This document shows positions 29,447 through 37,252 of a stretch of 61,017 nt of DNA, one piece after another. The DNA is taken from contig NZ_JAHKSN010000028.1 in the NCBI RefSeq assembly GCF_018863415.1, forward strand, positions 1-61,017, given 5' to 3'. Each line of letters starts with the position of its first letter. The stretch's first letter is position 1. The notes under the pieces were generated by a model, which worked only from the letters and a program-made list of their open reading frames with translations, did not search any database and was not told where the DNA came from. Position numbers and translations under genes: made by a program. This DNA is from Deinococcus aestuarii (lineage in GTDB: Bacteria > Deinococcota > Deinococci > Deinococcales > Deinococcaceae).

Positions 29447-31891
29447 ATGACCAGCGAAACGCGCAACAGCATCAACGACATCTGGGGTGAGCGCACCCCG
29501 TACGGCCCCGGGCAGGACTGGCCGGTCCGGGTCGACGAGCGGGTGTCCGGGGCGCCCGAGCGGTGGGTCCGGGGAACGTGCGTGCTGTGCTCCAACGGCT
29601 GCGGCCTCGACATCGGCGTGAAGGACGGCAAGATCGTCGGCGTGCGCGGGCTCGCCACCGACGTCACCAACAAGGGCCGCCTGGGACCCAAGGGCCTGCA
29701 CGGCTGGGTGGCGAACGACAGCCCCGACCGGCTGCAAAGGCCGTTGATCCGCAAGGGGGGCCGGTTGCAGGAGGCGAGCTGGGACGAGGCGATGGACCTC
29801 ATCGTGCAGAAGTCGAGGGAGATCGTCGGGAGACACACCTCGGGGGCCATCGGCTTCTACACGTCGGGGCAGCTCTTCTTAGAGGAGTACTACACCCTGA
29901 GCGTCATCGGGAAGGGTGGCCTCGGCACGCCGCACATGGACGGCAACACCCGGCTGTGTACGGCGACCTCCGCCGCCGCCCTCAAGGAATCCTTCGGGTG
30001 CGACGGTCAGCCCGGCAGCTACGAGGACCTCGACGTGACCGACACCATCCTGCACGTCGGGCACAACATCGCCTCGCAGCAAACGGTGTTGTGGACGCGT
30101 ATTCTCGACCGCCTTGCCGGGACGAATCCGCCCAAGATCATCGTGATCGACCCCCGGCGCACCTTTACCGCCGAGCAGGCCACCGTGCACCTCGCCCCGA
30201 GAGTCGGGACGAACGTGGCGGTGCTCAACGGGTTGCTCCACCTGATCACCCGGGCGGGCAAGACCGACCCCGCCTTCCTGGAGGCGCACACCGTCGGGTA
30301 CGGCGAGCTGAGGAAGACGGTGGAGAAGTACACGCCCGAGTACGTCGAGGAGCTCTCCGGGGTGCCCGCCGCCGATCTCAGGGCCGCCGGGGAGCTGCTG
30401 GCGAACACGGAGACCCTGGTCTCCACCCTCCTGCAAGGGGTGTACCAGTCGATGCAGGCGACCGCCGCCGCCGTGCAGGTGAACAACATCCACCTGATCC
30501 GCGGGCTGATCGGGAAACCCGGCAGCGGCATCCTCCAGATGAACGGGCAGCCCACCGCGCAGAACACCCGCGAGACCGGCGCGGACGGCGACCTGCCGGG
30601 CTTTCGCAACTGGGGCAACCCGGAGCATATCCAACAACTTGCCACGCTCTGGAACGTCCCCTTCAACAGGATTCCGCACTGGAGCCCGCCCACCCACGCC
30701 ATGCAGATCTTCCGCTATTGCGAGCAGGGCAGTATCAAGCTGCTGTGGATCAGCGCGACCAACCCGGCGGTCTCCCTGCCGGACCTCGGGCGCGTCCGCA
30801 CCATCCTTGAACAAAAAGGCCTCTTCGTGATCGTGCAGGACGCCTTCATGACGGAAACGGCGCGCTATGCCGACGTGGTGCTGCCCGCCGCGATCTGGGG
30901 CGAGAAGACCGGCACCTTCACGAACGTCAGCCGGACCGTGCATATCTCGTGCCAAGCCGTCGAGCCGCCCGGCGAGGCCAGGAGCGACCTCGACATCTTC
31001 CTCGACTACGCGCGGCGCATGGACTTCCGCGATCAGGACGGGCAGCCCCTGGTGAAGTGGCATGACCCGGAGAGTGCGTTCGAGGCTTGGAAGGAATGCA
31101 CGCGCGGTCGGCCCTGCGACTACACCGGCCTGACCTACGGGCAACTGCTCTCCGGCAGCGGGATTCCCTGGCCGGTGAACGAGGCGCACCCGGACGGCAC
31201 CGTGCGGCTCTATACCGACCACCAGTTCCCCACGGGCGCGGACTACGCCGAGACCTACGGGCAGGACTTCGACACCGGGGCCGCCGTCACCGCGCAGGAG
31301 TACAGGGCGAACGACCCGAACGGAAAGGCCCTGATCAAGGCGAGCGAGTACCGCGAGCCGCACGAGGTGCCCGACGACGAGTACCCCCTGTGGCTCACCA
31401 CCGGGCGGCAGGTGTACCACTTCCACACCCGGACCAAGACGGGCCGCTCGAAAGCCTTGCAGGACGCGGCACCAGACGCCTTCGTGCAGCTCTCCGCCGA
31501 GGACGCCGCAAGATACGGCATCGAACATGACGACTGGACTCTGGTGGAGTCGCGGCGCGGGTTCGTGATCGAGCGGGCGCTGATCGGCAACATCGAGCCG
31601 GGCCTGGTCTTCATTCCCTGGCACTACGGCTACTGGGACGATCCCGGCCGCCCGCGCGCCGCGAACGAACTCACCCTGACCGAGTGGGACCCCGTGAGCA
31701 AGCAGCCGCACTTCAAGTACGCCGCGGTGCGCATCAGCAGGTACGGCGCGGACGCCCTGCCGAAACCGGGGCTGCTGGGCCGCGTGGTAGAGGCCGTGCA
31801 GAACCTGGTGTCGGGAGAGAAGGAAGCGCCCGTCTCCGGCCCGAAGTCGGGGAGCCCGCAGCCCAGGACCACGCCAAGGGTGGAGGGCTGA
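29447..31891 (+). CDS. FdhF/NasA-like molybdopterin oxidoreductase
   Basis: The 814-residue protein is a bis-MGD enzyme of the DMSO-reductase superfamily. The N-terminal iron-sulfur motif has Cys45, Cys48 and Cys52 (CVLCSNGC), but the usual fourth cysteine in NRGxxCxKG is Gly80 (NKGRLGPKG). The likely Mo ligand is Cys171 in NTRLCTATSAA. Further family signatures are GKPGSGILQMNGQPTAQNTRE, ADVVLPAAIWGEKTGTFTNVSRTVH and a C-terminal MGD domain (PLWLTTGRQVYHFHTRTKTGRS). Similar proteins are annotated as formate dehydrogenases or assimilatory nitrate reductases; the substrate cannot be assigned. The last 40 residues are a Pro/Ser-rich tail. It is followed 2 bases later by a small helical protein. 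Confidence 0.85.
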   Translation: MTSETRNSINDIWGERTPYGPGQDWPVRVDERVSGAPERWVRGTCVLCSNGCGLDIGVKDGKIVGVRGLATDVTNKGRLGPKGLHGWVANDSPDRLQRPLIRKGGRLQEASWDEAMDLIVQKSREIVGRHTSGAIGFYTSGQLFLEEYYTLSVIGKGGLGTPHMDGNTRLCTATSAAALKESFGCDGQPGSYEDLDVTDTILHVGHNIASQQTVLWTRILDRLAGTNPPKIIVIDPRRTFTAEQATVHLAPRVGTNVAVLNGLLHLITRAGKTDPAFLEAHTVGYGELRKTVEKYTPEYVEELSGVPAADLRAAGELLANTETLVSTLLQGVYQSMQATAAAVQVNNIHLIRGLIGKPGSGILQMNGQPTAQNTRETGADGDLPGFRNWGNPEHIQQLATLWNVPFNRIPHWSPPTHAMQIFRYCEQGSIKLLWISATNPAVSLPDLGRVRTILEQKGLFVIVQDAFMTETARYADVVLPAAIWGEKTGTFTNVSRTVHISCQAVEPPGEARSDLDIFLDYARRMDFRDQDGQPLVKWHDPESAFEAWKECTRGRPCDYTGLTYGQLLSGSGIPWPVNEAHPDGTVRLYTDHQFPTGADYAETYGQDFDTGAAVTAQEYRANDPNGKALIKASEYREPHEVPDDEYPLWLTTGRQVYHFHTRTKTGRSKALQDAAPDAFVQLSAEDAARYGIEHDDWTLVESRRGFVIERALIGNIEPGLVFIPWHYGYWDDPGRPRAANELTLTEWDPVSKQPHFKYAAVRISRYGADALPKPGLLGRVVEAVQNLVSGEKEAPVSGPKSGSPQPRTTPRVEG

Positions 31892-31893
31892 AG

Positions 31894-32352
31894 ATGCACG
31901 TCGGAAACTATCTCGGTCTGGTACACGGCAGCGAGAAGCGGCTGGTGGACGCCCTGACGAGGGTCGCCGAGCACCATGGGGACGAACCGGACATCGAGGA
32001 GACGTGCCGACTCCTCGCGTCGTGGTCGAGGGGACACATCGAGCACCTGAAGCCGCTGGTGCAGAAGTACAGCGAGGGCAAAAATCCCGAGCCCGCCGCG
32101 CTCGAAAAGGCCCTCTTTCATGGCCCGCGTCAGGGCAGCCTGGCGCTGTTGCGTGACCTGCACGACCTGTGGCTGCTCGCGAACGAGGTGCACCTCTGCT
32201 GGACGGTGCTCGAACAGGCCGCCCAGGCCCTCCGGGACGACGACCTGGAGCAGGTCTGCCAGGAATGCGGCAAGGACACCAGGCGGCAGATCGCCTTTTT
32301 CCTGACCCGCATCAAGCAGGCGGCGCCGCAGGCCCTGGTCGTGGCCTCCTGA
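31894..32352 (+). CDS. Small helical (ferritin-like?) partner of the Mo oxidoreductase
   Basis: The 152-residue protein is predicted to be all-helical. Pieces such as LVHGSEKRLVDALTRVAEHHG, WSRGHIEHLKPLVQKYSE, LLRDLHDLWLLANEVHLCWTVLEQAAQAL and CQECGKDTRRQIAFFLTRIKQAA could form a four-helix bundle with Glu/His side chains placed as in ferritin-like or hemerythrin-like proteins. I do not recognise a characterised family. The tight spacing (2 bases) after the molybdopterin oxidoreductase implies a shared job, such as an accessory or redox partner; this is inference. The start ATG 31894 has a weak ribosome site within the previous gene's end. Confidence 0.75.
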   Translation: MHVGNYLGLVHGSEKRLVDALTRVAEHHGDEPDIEETCRLLASWSRGHIEHLKPLVQKYSEGKNPEPAALEKALFHGPRQGSLALLRDLHDLWLLANEVHLCWTVLEQAAQALRDDDLEQVCQECGKDTRRQIAFFLTRIKQAAPQALVVAS

Positions 32353-32724
32353 GGCCGGGAACAGACTGGAAGAGCGTCCCGGGAGGGTGTCCCCTCGCCC
32401 AGCAGACACCCGGGTTGGAACAGGGGGAGCTGGCCGAGGAACGCACCAGGATCTCGCCCACGGTGGCGCACGAAACGGTCCACCGGGAGGGCGAGGGGGA
32501 GTTGAGACGCTCCGGCTCGGTCCCAGGTGGTCGGGTCTCGCATCAGACGAGGTGGCCTGCATGACCTCCAACCCCTCACCCTGCCCGGCGGAGAACAGGG
32601 CGGTGGGGAACATCTGGGCCGCCTGGGGCGGCATCAACGGCATTGAGCTCACCCTGCCCCTGCTGCCGACCCAGGGCGTCCTGGACCGGAGCCCGAGGCT
32701 GGAGAACCCGGTCGCACTGCTCTC

Positions 32725-33072
32725 CGCCCGGTCCATCTCGAACCTCTCGCCGGGGGGAACGAGCCGCCCGTCCACCGTCGCGCCCAGCAGGGCCCGGTGC
32801 CCGTCCACCCCGGTACCCTGGTCGTGCAGGCGCATGATCGGTTGGAAGACCGAGAACAGACCCGGACCGCGGAGCAGGTCGAGGAGCCGGGTGCGGCGCT
32901 CGCGGGCGACGAGGGCCGGGAAGGAGGCGGTCTCGAAAAGGTCGGCCAGGGGTGCGGGACGGTCCTGGGGCTGGAACAGCACCCGCAGACCACGCGGCTC
33001 GGGGCCGGTCGGCAGGCGTTCGGGTGGGGAGAACAGCGGCGCCAGACTGCCGGGTGGAACCTCGATGCCAAC
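32725..33072 (-). pseudogene. EAL-domain (cyclic-di-GMP phosphodiesterase) remnant
   Basis: A leftward frame encodes VPPGSLAPLFSPPERLPTG, then LFETASFPALVARERRTRLLDLL and FSVFQPIMRLHDQGTGVDGHRALLGATVDGRLVPPGERFE, which matches the start of an EAL domain (VFQPI...GxEALLR...PxxLF). The diagnostic Glu of EAL is Arg here and the domain stops after about 50 residues. It is a fragment with no catalytic half. The reading frame continues leftwards only as antisense of the genes at 31894 and upstream. Confidence 0.55.
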
Positions 33073-33189
33073 GGGGCCGCGCTGCTGGCTGTGACGCCCG
33101 TTGGAGCGGGCGAGCCAGCGCCCCCTGGTCCGCCTCGAAGGAGGGCTCTCCGGCTCGCTCCACAGTCGGAAACGTGGGGAAACACGGGA

Positions 33190-33296
33190 GAAGGGTGTGG
33201 GTCGAGGGCCGACCCGGCGAGGGCGCCACCTTCCTCAGCCTCCCACGTCGACCCGCCCTGCTCATGAAGTCGAGAACCGAACAGTCATTTCTTTAG
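33190..33296 (+). pseudogene. Histidine kinase C-terminal remnant
   Basis: About 35 codons read RVWVEGRPGEGATFLSLPRRPALLM and end at TAG 33294-33296. The motif is the last ATP-binding (G2) segment of a HATPase_c domain. Nothing upstream in frame belongs to a kinase. This is a 3' remnant next to the oppositely oriented EAL fragment. Confidence 0.5.
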
Positions 33297-33315
33297 AAAG
33301 CCTTAAACTGATGGG

Positions 33316-35718
33316 GTGTCCGAGTCGTCCCTCGTGAGCCCCCCGTTCGCGCTCCTCGACGCCTTGACGGCGCCCGCCTGGGCCACGGACGCCGGGGGAA
33401 ACCTCGTCTTCGTGAACCGCGCCTTTGCCCGGTACAGCGGCGTGTCCACCGACGGTGCAGGCGGTCTGTTCGCCGAGGTGCTGCATCCGGGGGACCGGGA
33501 GGACGCCCTGGCGAGCTGGCAACGGTCCTGGCTGGAGGGCACGCCCTGCGAGCACGAGGCCCGGCTGCGGGGACGGGACGGCAGCTACCGCTGGTTCTGC
33601 GTGCAGGGTCAGAGCGCCTCGGTGGGGACGGAAGTCTCCTGGGTAGCGGTCGCGCACGACATCCACGCCCTCAAGCGTGTCGAGGCACGCGCCGTCCAGG
33701 TGCAGGAGGTCACGGCCACCCTCGCCGGGGCCCATGACGTGTCCGGTGTCCTGGGGGCCCTGCCCCTCTGCGCGCGGGTGCTCGACGCCCCGCGCGCCAG
33801 CGTCACGGTGCTGCGCGCGGGGGGCCGTGAGCTGCACCTGATCGGCGCCCACGGCTACCCCGAGGAGGGCCTGCGGGCCTTCCGGGTGCTGCCCGCCCAC
33901 CTGTCCGTTCCCGCCGCGGACGTGTTGCGCGGCGGGGAGCCCCTGATCCTGCCCTACGAGCGCTTCGCCTCGCAGTATCCGCATCTGGTGGGAAGGCAGG
34001 ACACCCCCTCCGGCACCCTGGCCCTGTTGCCCCTGATCACAGATGGCCGGGCCGTCGGGGTGCTCACGCTGGGGTTCGTGGAGGCCCGGGAGGTGGACGG
34101 GGCCGAGCGCCGCTTCATGCTGACCCTCGCGGGCGTGCTCGCGCAGGCCCTGGAACGCGCGCGCCTCTTCGAGGAGGAACGGGTGACCCGCCTCCGGGCC
34201 CGCGCCCTGCTCGACGCCGCCCCACAACTGATGTGGACCTCGCGCCCGGTGGACACCCTGGTCCAGTTCAACCACACCTGGGCCGAGTACACCGGCCTCG
34301 GGGAGAGGCTGGAGCAAGACGCCTGGGAGCAGGTGATTCACCCGGGAGATCTGCCTGCCCTGCGGGCAGCGCGTCAGCAGGGCCTGTCGAGGGGTCAGAC
34401 GTACACCTGCGAGGTGCGCCTTCGGCGCCGCGACGGGGCCTACCGCTGGCACCACGTTCAGGTGCGCCCCCTGGCGGACGGCGAGTGGCTGGGCAGCGCG
34501 ACGGACGTGCACGACCGTCAGGAGACCCAACTCGCCCTGGCCGGAAGCGAGGCACGCTTCCGCGAACTCGCCGACCACATGAGCCAGTTCGCCTGGACGA
34601 CCGACGCCTCGGGCGCGATCACCTGGTACAACCGGCGCTGGTACGACTACACCGGCACCACGCTCGACGAGATGCAGGGGTGGGGCTGGACGCGGGTGCA
34701 CCACCCCGACCACGTGGACCGGGTGGTGGAGAAATTCAGCCGCGCCGTCGAGATGGGGGACGTGTGGGAGGACACCTTCCCGCTGCGGGGCAAAGGCGGC
34801 GGGTACCGCTGGTTCCTGTCGCGGGCGGTGCCGATCCGGGACGAGGGTGGGCGGGTCGTGCGCTGGTTCGGCACCAACACCGACGTGACCGAGCAGCGCG
34901 AGGCCCAGGCGCGGCTGCGGGACCTGAACGCCTCGCTGGAAGCGCGGGTCACGGCGCGCACGGCGGAGTTGCAGCGCAGCAACGAGCGCCTGCAACGCAG
35001 CAACGCCGAGCTGGAACGCTTCGCGTACGTCGCCTCGCATGACCTGCAAGAGCCGATCCGCACGGTCTCCAGCTTCGCGGGCCTGCTCCTGAAGAAGTAC
35101 GAGGCGCACCTCGACGACAAGGGCCGCCTTTACCTGAACATGCTCCTCAAGGGGACGGGCCGCATGAAGACGCTGGTGGACGACCTGCTCACCTTCTCCC
35201 GCCTCTCGGGGGATCAGGTGCCGCTCCGGCCGCTGGACCTGGAGGTGCCGTTCGCCGACGCCCTGTCCCGCCTGCACATCCGGGTGAGCGCCACGGGCGC
35301 GCGGGTCACCCACGACCCGCTGCCGACGGTGCTGGGAGACGGGCCGCAACTCGCGCAGCTCTTCCAGAACCTGCTCGGGAACGCCCTGAAGTTCACGCGC
35401 CCGGACGTGCGGCCCGAGGTGCACGTGGGCGTGGGGCGCGAGGGGGAGGTCTGGCACATCCGGGTCACGGACAACGGCATCGGAATTGAGCCCGAATACC
35501 TGGAGCGCATCTTCGTGATGTTCCAGCGGCTGCATTCCAGGGAGCAGTACGAGGGCACGGGCCTGGGGCTCTCGATCTGCCAGAAGACCGTGGAGGGACA
35601 TGGGGGCCGCCTCTGGGTTGAGTCCGTCCCGGGACAGGGGAGCACCTTCCACTTCACCCTGCGCGCCGCCGGGGGCCGACCTTGCGGTGGGGAAGCGCCC
35701 CCTCTTTCACCAGCTTGA
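33316..35718 (+). CDS. PAS-GAF-PAS-PAS sensor histidine kinase, soluble
   Basis: The 800-residue kinase lacks membrane segments. Domains in order: PAS (about 5-125), GAF (about 140-290), PAS (about 295-390), PAS/PAC (about 405-525, ITWYNRRWYDYTGTTLDEMQGWGW), coiled linker (530-565), HisKA with His575 (VASHDLQEPIRTVSSFAGLL) and HATPase_c (NLLGNALKFTRP, VTDNGIGIEPEYLERIF, GTGLGLSICQKTVEGHGG). The HisKA type is that of bacteriophytochrome-like kinases, but no chromophore cysteine context is evident. GTG 33316 lies 6 bases after a TAAACT -10-like box (33304-33309), suggesting a leaderless mRNA. The last roughly 18 residues read into a truncated convergent gene and are probably not native. Confidence 0.87.
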   Translation: MSESSLVSPPFALLDALTAPAWATDAGGNLVFVNRAFARYSGVSTDGAGGLFAEVLHPGDREDALASWQRSWLEGTPCEHEARLRGRDGSYRWFCVQGQSASVGTEVSWVAVAHDIHALKRVEARAVQVQEVTATLAGAHDVSGVLGALPLCARVLDAPRASVTVLRAGGRELHLIGAHGYPEEGLRAFRVLPAHLSVPAADVLRGGEPLILPYERFASQYPHLVGRQDTPSGTLALLPLITDGRAVGVLTLGFVEAREVDGAERRFMLTLAGVLAQALERARLFEEERVTRLRARALLDAAPQLMWTSRPVDTLVQFNHTWAEYTGLGERLEQDAWEQVIHPGDLPALRAARQQGLSRGQTYTCEVRLRRRDGAYRWHHVQVRPLADGEWLGSATDVHDRQETQLALAGSEARFRELADHMSQFAWTTDASGAITWYNRRWYDYTGTTLDEMQGWGWTRVHHPDHVDRVVEKFSRAVEMGDVWEDTFPLRGKGGGYRWFLSRAVPIRDEGGRVVRWFGTNTDVTEQREAQARLRDLNASLEARVTARTAELQRSNERLQRSNAELERFAYVASHDLQEPIRTVSSFAGLLLKKYEAHLDDKGRLYLNMLLKGTGRMKTLVDDLLTFSRLSGDQVPLRPLDLEVPFADALSRLHIRVSATGARVTHDPLPTVLGDGPQLAQLFQNLLGNALKFTRPDVRPEVHVGVGREGEVWHIRVTDNGIGIEPEYLERIFVMFQRLHSREQYEGTGLGLSICQKTVEGHGGRLWVESVPGQGSTFHFTLRAAGGRPCGGEAPPLSPA

Positions 35719-35932
35719 CGAGGGAGGGACGACTGACGCCCAGCAGGTCGGCGGCCTGTTGGGTGGTCATCTCCGGGTCGAGGGTCACAACTTGCACGGC
35801 CTTGCCTGCGGCGAGTTGACCGAGGATCCCCGCGAGCCGAGCAGGGACCTGCCCAGCCTGGGGCTGGAGCTGTTCGAGCCGGACCCGGGCGGCCTCGGTG
35901 TCCGAGGGGCTGGGCAGGAAGGGCGTGGTCAT
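35654..35932 (-). CDS. Excisionase-type HTH protein, antitoxin-like, C-terminally cut
   Basis: The 92-residue product ends in a MerR/Xis-like helix-turn-helix (MTTQQAADLLGVSRPSLVKLVKEGALPHRKVGPRRRAG). In related proteins, typically antitoxins paired with a PIN-domain toxin, the HKVG(T/S)HRR motif is followed by a further helix; here the frame ends at once, inside the 3' end of the convergent kinase gene. Start ATG 35932 has a good GGAGG site at 9 bases. No toxin gene follows, since the sequence continues directly into the kinase. It appears truncated by a rearrangement at about 35660-35700. Confidence 0.65.
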   Translation of the reverse strand: MTTPFLPSPSDTEAARVRLEQLQPQAGQVPARLAGILGQLAAGKAVQVVTLDPEMTTQQAADLLGVSRPSLVKLVKEGALPHRKVGPRRRAG

Positions 35933-35964
35933 GAACGGACCTCCTCGACCCCCTGATCGGCCCG

Positions 35965-36354
35965 GTGGTCTGTCGCTGCTCCCCCGAGGGGGTGGTTGAC
36001 ACCCTCGCCAAGAGCCGGGGTGCGGTCAGGGTGGGCATACTGGGCTCGGTCCTGGCGGTGGCCGAACTGGGGATGGTGACCTGGATGGGGCGGCGCATCA
36101 CTCGCCCCCTGAACTGGACCGCGCCGGGCTGCACCGGGCCGGCACTCGTCCTCGTCCTGGTGATGGAGCTGGGCTTCGGGCCGCTGAACGTGATGGTGGG
36201 GACGCTGTTTGATCCGGCTGAGGTCGCTGGCGTGCTCGACCCGACCACCGTCAGGCGGCAGGACGCGGGGTCAGATGTGATCCGCGCCCACCTCAGCCCC
36301 CTCCACCCATCCCTTGCCCGGCCTGATCAGAATTTTTTTGACATCCCAGAATAA
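35965..36354 (+). CDS. Hypothetical membrane-protein fragment
   Basis: An open frame encodes two hydrophobic stretches (VGILGSVLAVAELGMVTWMG and GPALVLVLVMELGFGPLNVMVGTLF) consistent with membrane helices, but the N- and C-terminal ends look random. No ribosome site or family is recognisable. It may be a fragment of a membrane protein. The stretch otherwise contains only the promoter region of the next gene, where TTGACA occurs at 36338-36343. Confidence 0.25.
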   Translation: MVCRCSPEGVVDTLAKSRGAVRVGILGSVLAVAELGMVTWMGRRITRPLNWTAPGCTGPALVLVLVMELGFGPLNVMVGTLFDPAEVAGVLDPTTVRRQDAGSDVIRAHLSPLHPSLARPDQNFFDIPE

Positions 36355-36410
36355 TTTTGCCACTGTGACGGCACTCCACTCACGATCCTGCGCCGGCAGG
36401 TGGACTGGAG

Positions 36411-36953
36411 GTGCGCCTGCAACTCGGCTCCCGAATTCGCGCCCGCCGCCGTCAACTCTCGCTCACGCTGAGGGCCGTGAGTGAGTCCAGCGGTCTGTCG
36501 GTCCCGTATCTCTCCCAGCTCGAACGCAATCAGGCGAACCCCACGGTCACGTCTCTCGCGGGCATCGCCCGGGCCCTCGGGGTCAGCCTGAATTTCTTCA
36601 TCCCCGAGCCGGAGCACCACGCCGTGGTGGTGCGCGCGAGCGACAACCACTCCCTGAGCGTCCGCGAGCTGCCCTTTCGCATCAAGAGCCTGGCCGGGGG
36701 TGGGGAGGGTCTGAGGATGGAACCGCTCCTCACTCATGTGGAGCCGCACTTCACCTCTCCCCCTGCCACGCACCTCGGCGAGGAGTTTCTCTACGTCCTG
36801 CGCGGGGAACTGCGGCTCCAGGTCGGTGAGGAGGGTCACCTCCTGGGCGCCGGAGACAGTGCCCAGCACACCAGCACCACCCCGCACGCCTGGGAGAACC
36901 CGGGCGAGACGGAGACCCTGATCCTGTGGGTCGGCACCCCCAAATTGCTGTGA
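36411..36953 (+). CDS. XRE-family regulator with C-terminal cupin domain
   Basis: The 180-residue protein has a helix-turn-helix (LGSRIRARRRQLSLTLRAVSESSGLSVPYLSQLERNQANPTVTSLAGIARALGVSLNFF) and a cupin domain from about residue 110 (HLGEEFLYVLRGELRLQVGEEGHLLGAGDSAQHTSTTPHAWENPGETETLILWV). This architecture is typical of PuuR-like regulators of small-molecule metabolism that sense a ligand in the cupin barrel. GTG 36411 is the only start that keeps the first helix. It is followed by a small stand-alone cupin, whose ligand may be the effector. Confidence 0.88.
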   Translation: MRLQLGSRIRARRRQLSLTLRAVSESSGLSVPYLSQLERNQANPTVTSLAGIARALGVSLNFFIPEPEHHAVVVRASDNHSLSVRELPFRIKSLAGGGEGLRMEPLLTHVEPHFTSPPATHLGEEFLYVLRGELRLQVGEEGHLLGAGDSAQHTSTTPHAWENPGETETLILWVGTPKLL

Positions 36954-36985
36954 CCTGACTGCGGTTTATGCGTCCTGGAGGGTTC

Positions 36986-37252
36986 ATGGAAAGGCTCGAC
37001 GTTCATGACGGCCAACGCCGCTTTCAGGCCCTGCCCGCCTCGGTGAGGCACCTCCGAACGGTCCCGCCGGAGACCCAGCACGCGGAGGACGAACTCTCCT
37101 TTATCCACAGCGGCGTGATGCGGGCCGTCAGCGGCGACCGTGAGTTCCTGATCCAGGCCGGGGACGTGACCTTCATTCCCGCCGGGGAACGACACCGCGC
37201 CGTCGTGCTGGAGGACATCACGCTGAGTTACGTGCTGCTGGAGCGCCGGTGA
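36986..37252 (+). CDS. Small cupin-domain protein, 3' end possibly cut
   Basis: The 88-residue protein is a minimal cupin (AEDELSFIHSGVMRAVSGDREFLIQAGDVTFIPAGERHRAVVLEDITLSYVLLERR) with few metal-binding His residues left. ATG 36986 has a CTGGAGG site. Immediately after its TGA (37250-37252) the sequence becomes the interior of a substrate-binding protein gene without any start signals, so the downstream partner of this operon has been replaced by rearrangement. Its function is unknown. Confidence 0.72.
   Translation: MERLDVHDGQRRFQALPASVRHLRTVPPETQHAEDELSFIHSGVMRAVSGDREFLIQAGDVTFIPAGERHRAVVLEDITLSYVLLERR

Noticed and set aside
33262..35652. Minus-strand open frame of 796 codons over the PAS/GAF kinase
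   Set aside because: Antisense shadow with biased composition; the plus-strand kinase has complete domains.
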